Of a stretch of 64,000 bases of DNA, positions 40,160 through 50,900 are shown one piece after another. Made by a program: the position numbers and the translations under genes. The stretch spans positions 51,722,252-51,786,251 of the forward strand of contig OX328096.1 in the NCBI GenBank assembly GCA_946811185.2, written 5' to 3'. The notes under the pieces are model-generated. The model was not told the DNA's origin and did not search any database. It was given only the letters and a program-made list of their open reading frames with translations. Numbering within the stretch: position 1 is the stretch's first letter; the number at the start of each line of letters is the position of its first letter. This DNA comes from Hippopus hippopus (taxonomy: Eukaryota > Mollusca > Bivalvia > Cardiida > Cardiidae).

Positions 40160-40168
40160 TTTACTACT

Positions 40169-40291
40169 CCCAAACGATGAAATCTGTTTTCTGATAAGGT
40201 TTTTTACCAGCATTTTCTTCGCATTCCGCAGTAGTTTCGAAAGCTATCTTCCGAAGGGTTTTGGAAAACAGGACTGTTTGATAAAGGGTTA
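40169..40291. repeat. Right half of the interrupted MITE-A, with target duplication
   Basis: Begins with the second CCCAAA (40,169-40,174), then ACGATGAAATCTG, TTACCAGCATTTTCTTCGCA, GTTTCGAAAGCTATCTTCCG and the family's right edge TTTGATAAAGGGTTAA. It joins in register with the left half at 27,408-27,495. Confidence 0.7.
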
Positions 40292-40475
40292 ATCTTGCTC
40301 GAGTGTGCTGATTCACGTATGTAATATTCGACTGCTTTGTGTTTCGGTGATAGGATTACACAGCCTCTTTATCTAGAATTACATTTCCATAAAAATTTAC
40401 GGTCCGTTGTGAATTCTTTTATCCATTCCAAGGTTTTTTTACCATAATAAATGATAGATCTGAATCGTGACGTGT

Positions 40476-40782
40476 TCAAAACCTCGACTCGGTAACGTAC
40501 AGGAGTTGAAACTAAGGGCGTCGCGGGCTCGAATCCCCAGCTCAGCCAATTTCTTTACGAGGATAAGTCATAGTCATTGCGACAGGATTCATTCATCTCT
40601 CAGCGCTGATTGTTGTTTAGACAATGACTATGTGGGAAAGTAACAAGTAGCTTGAGAAGTATATTGTTCGAAGTACTGGTAAAAAGAAACTCCAGGAAGG
40701 CATGGATAGGTACACTGGGCGCCGCGGTATAACTGAAGTAAGGTTGAACGGCCTCAAACACCATACAACCAACCAATCAAAA
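40476..40782 (+). repeat. tRNA-derived SINE, second copy
   Basis: Same family as the copy at 8.1 kb: degraded A box CTCGGTAACG, B box GGGCTCGAATCCCC, body GTCATTGCGACAGGATTCAT and GTATAACTGAAGTA, tail CATACAACCAACCAATCAA. Confidence 0.75.
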
Positions 40783-41989
40783 CGTCGCGTTTTCACTTTA
40801 TAGAACTCTACGGTGGAATCAGAAAAACCTCTGGAATAGGCCTGAAAGATTTGCTGTATTTATTTTTGTCAAATTATAAGTTGTCCCGTATTTAATTAAA
40901 GAGCCAGTGTTTTCTAGCATGAACCTTGTCATTATTCCATAGACGACCGGATTTTCATGTCCATTCGGCTCTAACCCTCTATGAAATCTCCCGTAACGCA
41001 CGCTTTTGTATTAGAGTATTATCCAATCACAGCTTAGCATTACCTGGAAGGTGAGTAACCTGTATATTTACTACGCTGTAAAGTGTATACACATTGAGTT
41101 AGCCACTTCCTGATACACACAAAAGACAGACAAGGTATTTTCCACGTACAGGGTCCTTATTAACCAACCATTCTTAAGAATCTTGAGAACGTTCTTAAGA
41201 ATGTTTGATGAATACGGACCCTGGTCCAACATCTTCGCACTAGGAATGGTCCGTCCAAATTTTCCAACGCAATACCAATAATTATCATGCATAATGCCAT
41301 GACCACTTCAACTTGTTCTGTAAGCACCATTTTGACACTAGATCTACATATTAGCATAATTCTGGAGGGGAAAACCGACAGGTAAGAAGAGTATCATAAG
41401 ATTTGTATTTGTGTGTGTACAGAAGTGTATTATGATACAAAAGTCTCTGAGATTAAACATTTAATCTGAAATTGTGTGTACCGGCCTTAACACAAGTCCT
41501 GATGTATGATAGCCATTCTGCAGTGCCTTACTTAAGGTCAATCATGCAAGACTGCTCTTGCATATTTGTGGCATTCTGTCTTATGAATTTAAAAAAAAAA
41601 GAGATTTTTAAAAACTTGTTACTCCCAACCATTCGAGTCATGCTCTATCAAAAAGGGGTCCGCGCAGGCTGACATTATTATTATTCTTCTTTATTTCCTC
41701 CATACAGAAGATTTACAAACACATTCACAGGAAAAAAAAAAAGTCAACAAGAAAATATTGATGCATAACATCAATGGAGCCGCAAATCAGTTGTTTCTGA
41801 AATAGGGCACATTACAGCGGATTAATTTTTTACGCCAAGGGCATCACTTGAACAAACTTCGTAGAGGTCCACGTGGTGATACTAAATGACAGATATTTAA
41901 ACTCTGGGCCATCTGGTTTTTGACAAGAAGATTTTCAAAGTTTGCACCACTTAAGGCATTGTGTTAATCCCGAGTATTAACAACCTTGC
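40783..41989. other. Gene-free stretch with a short hairpin
   Basis: No gene recognised. At 41,150-41,222 GGGTCCTTATTAACCAACCA and GATGAATACGGACCCTG form the arms of a very short MITE-E derivative. Confidence 0.5.
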
Positions 41990-42105
41990 GGAAGAATCAT
42001 TTTGAAACAATGTGGAAGAAGGAGAAAATGATAACCACATTCGCATTGTCGTCTGCAAATGCTCTCAAAAGTCTAAAATTATGTTGTTTGGTAAAGAGTT
42101 AAAGT
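41990..42105. repeat. MITE-A, internally deleted copy
   Basis: GAACAATGTGGAAGAAGGAG-like centre followed by TTGTCGTCTGCAAATGCTCT and TTTGGTAAAGAGTTAA. Confidence 0.5.
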
Positions 42106-42439
42106 CTAAGAAAGAGTCATGGTTTTGCAACATGATTTATGAAGAACACAACGAAAATGTGGCCTCTGTCCAGAAAAATTTTAACGCATTTCAAATTGAC
42201 CAAAGTAAATTTATGTAGAACTCGGTGAGAAATGAACTGAGAAGTCCTAAACAATCTTTAGAATGCAAATTAAAACTTAAAAAAGAAAGAACTAATAATG
42301 GTAAGACACAATCATAGCCATTCTTCGGCGAAATTTAACATAATTTCAATTGGAGCTATGTACAAAAGCAGTTATCATTCGGCAAACAACACAAGAAAAT
42401 AGTATTAAAACTAAGTACTAAATTACCAAATTGATATTA

Positions 42440-42590
42440 AAAACTGGATATGAAATGACTAACGTGGGTACGAAATGATCAAAGTGAGTACGAAATGACC
42501 AAAATAAAAAGTATTAGTGGGTACGAAATGACCAAAATCGTACGAATGGCCTAGGTACGAAATGACCTAGGTACGAAATGACTGGAAGCC
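42440..42590. repeat. Short repeats of GTACGAAATGACC
   Basis: Six to seven near-copies of GTACGAAATGACC, irregularly spaced (partly 18 bp apart), from ATATGAAATGACTAACG to CTAGGTACGAAATGACTGG. Too irregular for a CRISPR array, with no spacers of constant length. Probably a decayed minisatellite. Confidence 0.6.
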
Positions 42591-44757
42591 TAGTAAACAA
42601 TATGGCTGCCTCCATAGGCACTTTTCAAAAGCGAATAAAAAATAGTGCCGCCGCTCATGCGGCGCCACAATGAATATAAATCAACAGTAAACATAATATA
42701 CAAATGATACACTGAGAGAGTTAGAGAGAGAGAGGGGTGGGGAGGGGGGGCAATGGTGAATAGAGTGGAAACTTTTTGCAATTGGTAAATTTTCTGCATG
42801 TCCAAGGACCATTCTACCTCATGATTTAGTCGATTGTTAGACAACATTTTATGGATTCATGATTATGCGATAACTTGCTTTGTATCATGCAGAACAGAAA
42901 TGCATTAAATCCCCTTTTGACAGAGCGCCGTTCATATTGTTTGACATTCGACAAGTAAAACTTTTCAGTTGACCTTTCACCAAACAATATAGCTAAAAAC
43001 AATACCTTCCTCAAAATCAATCAATTCATGTTTGTGCTGGATTTTAGATTTTGTAAAATATAACACAATACATATGAGCCGTGCTCCGTGAAAAGCAGTC
43101 TTAGTGCATATGCAAAAAGTATCGACCCATGTCAGCCTGCGCAGTCAGCGCAGGCTGATATGGGTTGAAACTGTTTGCTATTTGTGATCCTTTGGTTCTT
43201 GTGATCTTGCTCTGTATAATGCATCACGGAGGTGCATTGATGCCCCCTTTTGCCAGAGCAAGTCTCATAATTATCAGTTGATCTGTTGACAATGCCTTCG
43301 TTAAAGTCGCACAAATAGGAATTAGAGGATTAGCCGAGCAATGCTGGGTATATAATCCAGTCTGACACGCAGACCACTTTACAAACAAGTGAAGATGTTT
43401 GATGTTTTCTTGAAATATTATGTTTCCCAAATGCACAGTATGTCTCAGACATTACGATAACAACTTATGTTAGACAGTCTTCCTTAACTATTTATGATTT
43501 TTGTCTGCTGCATAGAGAGGCTCAACACTGTTGTATTCTAAAACAGATCTGAACAAAACAGCTGAAAGTTTGTTTAGAGCAAAATATTTTGATAAAAAAA
43601 TAAAAACGGTCAATCAAAGGGGCGGGCGGGCCGGGCAGATGTACCTATAATTTTTTATTTGATTCCAATTCTAAATTCGCAAAACTAGCTATCAGACTGG
43701 CTGATGTACATGGGCCATGCTCTGGCAAGAGGGGGCTTAATGCATCTCCGTGAAACATAATACCCAGCAAGCCACCACATGATTATGGATCCATATTTAC
43801 CACTTTTTTAACAACCAACTTAATCATCAGGTAGACTGGTCCTTGGACATACAAACAATTGACTAATAACAAAAGTTTCGACCCAGGTCTGCCTGCGCGG
43901 ACTGCGCAGACTGACCTGAATCGATACTTTCCGCAGATGCATTAAGCCCCTTTTCACACAGCATGGCTCAGTTAGTGTATTGTATGTACGATGACTCTTG
44001 TACGTTTCTACCAACAGTTTCAAACATTGTTGTAAGGGGAGAACTTTGAAGTCTTGTTTTAAAAGTCAGACAGAACATAACATGTTGCGAAATAATTAAA
44101 CAAAAGAAACACTGGCTCAGATTCACTTTTTTGGGTTTTACTTATTCATTTTGTAACAAAAAAAAAAAAAATCACATGTCGCGAACGAAATTGGACAGTT
44201 TCGTGATTTCGTGTCATACTGCTCCGCATTAGTTATGGTATTTCCAAAAGAGTCGTGTTTTGTGATGTGTCTCGGCTCATGGATAAAAAAAATGACTGAA
44301 GTAAATTTGTTCTCTTGCACGTTCTTTGCTATCTTGTCTTGGTCTATACCGTCTGCAAAAGCCCGTTTTCGCCTAAGGCATTGAAAGGGTTAATTTCATA
44401 TAAGATCGTTCACGTTTGAGCAAAAGGAGTTCCAATGTATCTCCATGATGCATTATAACAAGCATGTCATCGCATAATTATGGATGCATGAAATCTATTT
44501 TGTCTACCAACTGAATCCAGAGGTAGAATGGTCCTTGGACATGCAGAAAATTAACAAATAGCAAAAGTTTCGATCCATGTCCGCCTGCGCGGACTCGATA
44601 CTTTTTTTTGCAAATGCATTGAGCCCCCTTTGAACAGAGCACGGCTATCAATCATCAGAAATGTGCCAGAGAAGAAAATGTATAATTTTCTATTTGACAT
44701 TGAAATTTAACTTTGCGAACACACTCAAAGCATTGTATAATAATAATAATGGCCTGC

Positions 44758-45008
44758 AACACGCGAAAAAGGGCATTTGGACATTTGCGTAAAGTGTCAC
44801 CCCGGTTCAGCCTGCGCTGTCCGCGCAGGCTGTTCTGAGACGACTTTCCATTCTTATGTAATTTTCTGTTTTATGCAAGTCTACTGTAAGACAAAATCGA
44901 AAGTAGTCGTAAAATGTCGTCTCGGATCAGTCTGCGTGGATTGCGCAGGCTGATCCGCGACGACACTTTACGCAAATGTCCAAATGCCCCTTTTCGCGTG
45001 TTGCGAGC
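44758..45008. repeat. MITE-D, complete element
   Basis: Terminal inverted repeats of about 40 bp: AACACGCGAAAAAGGGCATT and TGGACATTTGCGTAAAGTGT on the left match GACACTTTACGCAAATGTCC and AAATGCCCCTTTTCGCGTGT on the right. The inner arms GTTCAGCCTGCGCTGTCCGC / GTGGATTGCGCAGGCTGATC share the GCGCAGGCTG core with MITE-C, so the two families are related. Confidence 0.8.
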
Positions 45009-45551
45009 CATATGATGATTTATTGTTTGCTTTGTTGCACTAGAGTTAATCATAGAAAGATCGATGGAAAGGTAACAATAAAGTTGTAGATCGGTATCAA
45101 ACTTGTACATGTAACGATGGAATCTGTAAAATTTCATACAGATGAGAAACTTCCGAATAAAATAATAGAAGTAAAACATTTGAGCAATGCGCTGTAAAAA
45201 GGTTGTTCAATACATCTGCAGGAAGTATAGCCTCTTGTGAGCATGCGTAGTCCGCGCAGGCAGACTTGGGTCGAAATCTTTTGCAATCAGTCAATTTTCT
45301 GCATGTCTAAGGACCATTCTACCACCTGATTTAGTCTGTTGTTACACAAAATGGATTTTATTCATGGGTCCATAATTATAATAATGTTTGCCTGGTATAT
45401 AATGCACCACGAAGATGGATTTAACCCCTTATTGCTAGAGCGCCTCTCATTTCTTTCTGTGGGACTTTAAAACAAGTAAGACTATTGCACTGTGCGGTTC
45501 GGTAATAGAAAATAACTAAGCTAGTATACTACTGATAAAATGCGACTTTTG

Positions 45552-45575
45552 CCCCCCCCCCCCCCCCCCCCCCCC
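45552..45575. repeat. Poly-C tract, 24 bases
   Basis: Uninterrupted C run. A frame reading glycine through it is not a gene. Confidence 0.95.
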
Positions 45576-46022
45576 ACAACTGTTGCCAGCTTTGGAAAAC
45601 TGTAGAAAAACATCAACAACAACTGCTTGTAACACGTAATAGCTCTGTTTCCAGTATCTCCCGCGAGGTATCTCAACGACGCATATTTCGATTTCGTCAA
45701 TTGTTTTTGTGTAAATGCAATAAATTTTGGTTAGAAAAGAGATTGCCAATTCAGTACAGGGTTGAACTATTTGATGGTTGTAAACCATTGGCAACTCTCT
45801 TCAATACCATTTGTCAGACCTTATAAAGATTCTGGAGATTCAACAAAGTACACTATAACCATGGTCTGGAAACAAAACAAGTCAAATAATTTGATTTGTT
45901 TATTTGGTCGATTTCCGACAGGCTTAAACGTAGAGTTTTTCATGCAAAAAAAGAATAATAACTCTGAACTTTGACCATAATGTGTTGCAATCCGTGCTGT
46001 ATCAATTCAAACTTGACACACT

Positions 46023-46238
46023 GCTTAACCTTTTCGGCGCCATAGGCAAGAACAGGGACTTTTGCGGACGGTATAGATCAAAATCAGACTGCACGGATCG
46101 TGCAGTCTGATCTTAGATCTTTATCGTCCGCTTGTTTAGTCAAGCTTGTGAGACATAAATCTTTTTGAGTCTCGGTGGATCCTATTTTATGTCGTCGACA
46201 AGGATCGAGTCTATATATTTGGCGCTGAGAGAGTTAAA
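46023..46238. repeat. MITE-B copy
   Basis: CTTAACCTTTTCGGCGCCAT at the start, centre ACTGCACGGATCGTGCAGTC, end TGGCGCTGAGAGAGTTAA. The ends are inverted (GGCGCC / GGCGCT). Confidence 0.65.
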
Positions 46239-46804
46239 CAAAATGGTCAATTCATTGCTTACCTAAACGTCTCCAGACAGCATTGGTGACAAATTTATGC
46301 TCAAGTTATAGCTGCAATATTACCTCGGAACCTTTTGACTACTAACTGAACACTACGGACTTTAGAGAGAACAAAAGACCGAAATTATTACAATTTTCGT
46401 TGATGTCTGTGTAAGAATATCGTGATTATTAACGAACGGTGTGGAACCAAAATCAGAATGCATATTCTTTGCTCTATGACCTTGTTTTACTCTGTTCTCA
46501 AAGCTTAAAATAATAACCCTAGAACGTCAAACGTTAACGTCGTGATTTATTTATTAGAAGTAGAACTAGCCACTCGGAAAGTCTTGGTCATTATTGTGCA
46601 ACATCTTTGTAATCTAGATCGATACAGACTAAATTAACTGTCATTTCTCTCTTGGTTTTATTACAGTCAGGAAAGAGATAGTAATTATTTCTTTAAAATG
46701 ACTATCAAAGATGTTGTAAATGATGAAGCAGAAAAAAGGCGATCACGTTTTTTGGTCAATGTACTGGGCAATCATATACCTAAGATTTTCCATGCAAAGC
46801 AAAA

Positions 46805-46805
<1 letters not shown>

Positions 46806-46842
<37 letters not shown>

Positions 46843-46900
46843 CCTCTCTCTCCGTCCGTCCGTCTCTTTCCTCCTCTCTCTGTCTCCCTCTTTCTCTCTG
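46806..46900. repeat. (GTCT)n / pyrimidine-rich microsatellite
   Basis: About eight TCTG units followed by CT- and CCGT-rich sequence. Confidence 0.9.
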
Positions 46901-47854
46901 TGGTGCTTGACAATTTCAGCCATGGTTAATTCAAGCCGGAAGCAAGCATGTTGTTATAAAGGAAAACAAACTACAATAAGAGATATTTGTATCGGACTTC
47001 ATATTTAAACTTCCTTCCCAAACTTGATAAAAGTAACAGACTGTTGAAAACGAAAAACTCAAACAATTAAGTAGCACTCCGACAAAAGCGGTTTAATGAA
47101 TGATCATAATGCATAATACCGATCAGGTTCTCATATGATTATGGATCCATAAAATCCACTTTGTCTGACAACCAACTGAATCACGTGGTAGATAGCACAA
47201 GTTTCGAATAACAAACAGCTTCAACTTCAGACTGCGCAGGCTGAAATTGGTCTATACATTTTTTAGATGTATTTAACGCCCTTTTCACCGAGAATGACTC
47301 AATTTCTTACGATTAACTTTTTGGCATAAATGGGTATGGTAAAATTTAACAGCTCATTTGGTATAGAAAAAAGTATATGAAGATCAGACTATACAAATGT
47401 ACAGGCTGGTCTTGGTCTACACCAATCACATAGTAAATCAGAAATGCAAGGTATGGGTTACATGTGTAAAACAAAATGAACCATGTTGGCGTCGACGATG
47501 CTTTTCGTGACCATGTGTACCCACAAACGTTGTATTGCGTGAGAAAACCAATAATGCGCTTCAAGTTTGAACAGAATCTGTAGTTTTTGAATCTACAGCA
47601 CCGTATATAGTCTGACATCTTTACAAAAAACTGCAAGTTTTTGCTATCATTTTCAATTTTCTTTATAATTAACACATACTTCACGCAGACGCCGTTTTTT
47701 GTTGTTAAGCAGGCCACCTTTGAAAACTTTTGACAAATAGCTGCTCTTCACAAGCATTTCTCTCTCCCAAAATTGTTACGGGAGACCACTCCTTCAGGCA
47801 TGGCTTCATCCCGATTTAAATACAATACCTAACAACTGCGTTAGGGAGAATTTT

Positions 47855-47930
47855 CTTTAGCTCAGTGGTTATGGTGTTGGCCTTTTCGTCCGGGCGTTCT
47901 AGGTTCGAATCCTGCCCGGTCCCTGTATTT
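47855..47930 (+). repeat. tRNA-like SINE head
   Basis: A box TTAGCTCAGTGGTTATGG and B box AGGTTCGAATCCTGC, 34 bp apart, as in tRNA genes. The sequence between cannot form a standard anticodon arm, and no closing acceptor stem is seen, so it is more likely a SINE head or tRNA pseudogene than a working tRNA. Confidence 0.5.
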
Positions 47931-50900
47931 CTGCCATGCATTTGTTCATTTGTTTCTTTGTTACGGACTTTGTTCGTAAGAAAATGCATTCGCAGGTATT
48001 AGTGAACGATAGATTTCTTCATCTGGTGCATTGTTTTCTCTTGTGTTCTCGTCGCCGACCGGCCAGTTCGTTGATTAGTAGAAGGAGCAATAGAACAGCA
48101 GAGGAACAGTTTCTTGCTACGTTGATGTATTTAGATTGGTTTTCTGCAAATATGACATGAACAATTATAAATACCACTACAAAACTCTCAATACATGTAT
48201 AACTATTACAAAAATGAAATCTTTAACGCATGGACATAGATTTTTACTTGTACACGTATTTCCATAAAGGTGGGTATTTAGATTTTTCACATCTCACCAA
48301 ATTAAAAAATATATATATCACTGAAATTTATATGAAAAAACAATACAAATCATCAATAATTAAAAATCATAAAATTACAAAAAAAAATTGTTTGATGGTG
48401 TTCCCTTAAAAGGCTACGTAGCCTCTTAAGGTATTTTTTGACTTTGCGCCAGAAATCAAAAAAGCATTGTGGGAATGTCAAGTGACTGGCACGTGACTAA
48501 TGACGCTTAAATTCCATAACATAACAAACGTGTAATTATTTTCCATAATGTCTTCTTCGAACGCTATGTTTGAAGCTTCGTCTGTGTATTTCCGGTATGT
48601 AAATGAGCGAGTTGCTCATATAAAAATAGACCGTGTTTCCCGTTGGTGTCGACCTGGGCCGTAGTAAATCTCTAATTTCTCTTGTTGTCGGATGGTTTTT
48701 GACTACTGGGGTTTTATGAATGAAAATTAAAAGGCTTTGGGAGTATAAGGATGATTTTTTTGTATTTTTGTAAAATTTTCGTCCCAAAATCTGAAAGGCC
48801 ACCTTTAAGGTATGAATACGATAATATGATGAAGAAACAACTTGTCATGTACAAACAAAAATGGCGGGTGACGTGATTGTTTTCAATCGATTATTGTTAA
48901 CTAAACGGTTAGTTTTTTGGTAGGTAAAGAGAGTAAATCAAACAAATAAAAAGGTCTTCAAGAACTAGCTTTACCAATATGTAATCAAATAAATATTGTA
49001 ATAAACGGATTTAGAAAAAAATCATAACAATATCGTAAGATTTTATGGTGATTTCGATCATCTTTACTTTCATTCTATGCCATTTATCTATGAAACCTTA
49101 ATTCATTCTGATAATCTGTAGTTTAAAGTGGTGTTTTCAAAGTCGTCTGCTATAAATTCGTTTCAGGAGGTTGTGAGTTAACCGCTAAAGGCTTGGATTA
49201 ATTCACTGACAAGGCTGCCCATCGAAATACGTAACACGAATGGCCATGAAGGTCTGTAATTGAAAACTCTATCAATAAAACGGAATCTTTCCAGCACCTA
49301 TGAAATTATATTATTCCTCACTAAACTTTATATCCTAAATGCCCTTTACTTCTCCGCTCCGTGTCATACTTAACATTTTGACAATGGGTGTTAGTTTTAT
49401 CAGCATAAGTAGCGTCCGTGAGACGTTTTAGTATAACGTCTGAGCATAAGCGACGTCTCTACTGAACTAAGCTCACGGAACAACGAATGCCTGAGTAAGG
49501 TCTGCTAAAATATAGTTAAGACACAGAACAAAATAAAAAACCGTCTGATTTACATCAGTAAAAATCCGGTGTGCTTCTTCTGAAATGTCAAGCTCAATAC
49601 CAACAGTCAGATTTCCACGTTCATCATGATTTACGCATAAATTCAATTTGCCTATGATCTGAGCATTTGATTTTTCCCTTTGAGATAAGACAAGTCAAAA
49701 TTTAGGATGCACGTAAGTACAGTTTTATCTTGAACTACTTTCACCTCGATGCTATAGATATATAAAGTTTGAAAAACCCATAAGTTTCGATTGTTGTTTC
49801 AGTACGTTTAAGCCCAAACCTTGGCTTAAAACGCCGGACCATAACTAAATAAAAATCATAGCAAAATGATACTAATGGCATAATGGACAAAAACACTCAA
49901 CACATAAGAGTTAATCTATTACGAAATACCAAAACGGATAAAAGCGTTGGTACACGTAATAAATCATCTCCATTCTATAACACGAAGTGATATCTGTATA
50001 GGAAAGGGCTCATTATTCTTCCATTAGCCACTAAAGCAAAATTGTAGCTTGTTATAGCTTTACGTGTTCCGAGATGAAATGCCGTTCGCCTCCGCGTCTG
50101 AATGATTGAGCTGATTTCATTGGTTGCGAACAGGAATATTGTACAATTCTATAAGCAAATACAAGTTTATGGTCTACCAATATCCCTGTGGAGACAGCTG
50201 ATCAGGATCAGACGCGCGTACCTCCGTGCACTTTGCACTTGGTTGGCTTTCTTCGATGCCCAATTGATAGTTTAGCCTTATTTAACATTTAACCTACCGA
50301 AACAGACCTGCAGATAACTACATTGACAATTTACTTTTTACAAGATATTATGGGAAAGCACACGTAGTACTGAAGAGTAATTACTCCTTTAAAGGGGCTG
50401 ATAACTCGAGGATTAAAGGTTTGTTTTTAAAATTCTGCAATTTCTCTCAAATGCCCCCACCCTGCTGTGGAATTTAACTTGGCTAGCTTAAATAGTTCTA
50501 AGACGAATGATGTAAAAGCCAACTCTAAAACCAAGCAAAGAGTTTCGGTATCGCTGACACTATTCTAACGCAAAAGCACGCTCGCAAGGTTGGGTTTTGC
50601 CGATTTAAATCAAATGTTTCTCCCAGGCATTTCCTTCTTCTTCGAGAAGTGTTTTTCTAACACTTAATTCACCGGAATCTGGGAAAAAACAAAACAACTA
50701 TACGGTAGGCCTATAATAAGTTGTTTGAATAACGTGTGTCATGATTACGTATTTCCCCCATGTACCAAAAGCAAATTTGCCGAAACATCGAATACAATGT
50801 ACTCAAATTTCATCTTTTCTATCTTTACCTATACAGACATACGTGAAAAAAAAAAACTAGAATAATTGACTTTAGGAACGTGCCCTACTATTATTTTTTC

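Larger units (their letters stand above)
27496..40168. mobile_element. 12.7-kb virus-like element with protein-primed PolB and long inverted repeats (Polinton-related)
   Basis: 12,673 bp, bounded by AGTAGTAAAGG and its complement CCTTTACTACT and by a 6-bp CCCAAA duplication. It has near-identical inverted repeats of about 2.62 kb (left) and 2.79 kb (right), and a unique centre of about 7.3 kb. Genes read outward: polymerase and the 218-aa gene leftward, the 283-aa and 220-aa genes rightward, a 68-aa gene leftward between them, and a 78-aa gene inside each inverted repeat. No frame is broken. The polymerase type, 6-bp duplication and 5'-AG end match Polintons, but no retroviral-type integrase, packaging ATPase, cysteine protease or capsid protein is visible. 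It could be a helper-dependent Polinton derivative or the integrated form of an unclassified DNA virus or plasmid. Confidence 0.88.
37383..40168 (-). repeat. Right long terminal inverted repeat (~2.8 kb)
   Basis: Mirror of the left repeat. The extra length is accounted for by about one additional unit (66 bp) in the outer array and about 100 bp more in the inner CATTGTCAAGAAATTTTT array. It begins at the stop codon of the 220-aa gene. Confidence 0.9.
42720..47308. repeat. Cluster of MITE-C copies
   Basis: Copies or fragments of the palindromic MITE-C lie at about 42,774-42,932, 43,077-43,267, 43,711-43,971, 44,410-44,645, 45,215-45,448 and 47,085-47,308. Shared blocks are AGCCTGCGCAGTC / GCGCAGGCTGA centres, TTTGCAGATGCATTAAG and CCCCTTTTCACAGAGCA ends, and ATGGTCCTTGGACATGCA. 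Orientation varies. Between copies I see no gene. This density suggests repeated insertion into, or expansion within, one region. Confidence 0.65.

Noticed and set aside
37820..40168. Right inverted repeat as an LTR retrotransposon end
   Set aside because: The two repeats are inverted and not direct, and no reverse transcriptase or primer-binding site is present.
42440..42590. CRISPR-like array of GTACGAAATGACC
   Set aside because: Spacing is irregular, units are diverged and the setting is a eukaryotic genome.
45516..45794. Glycine-rich protein frame
   Set aside because: Produced by the 24-base poly-C tract.
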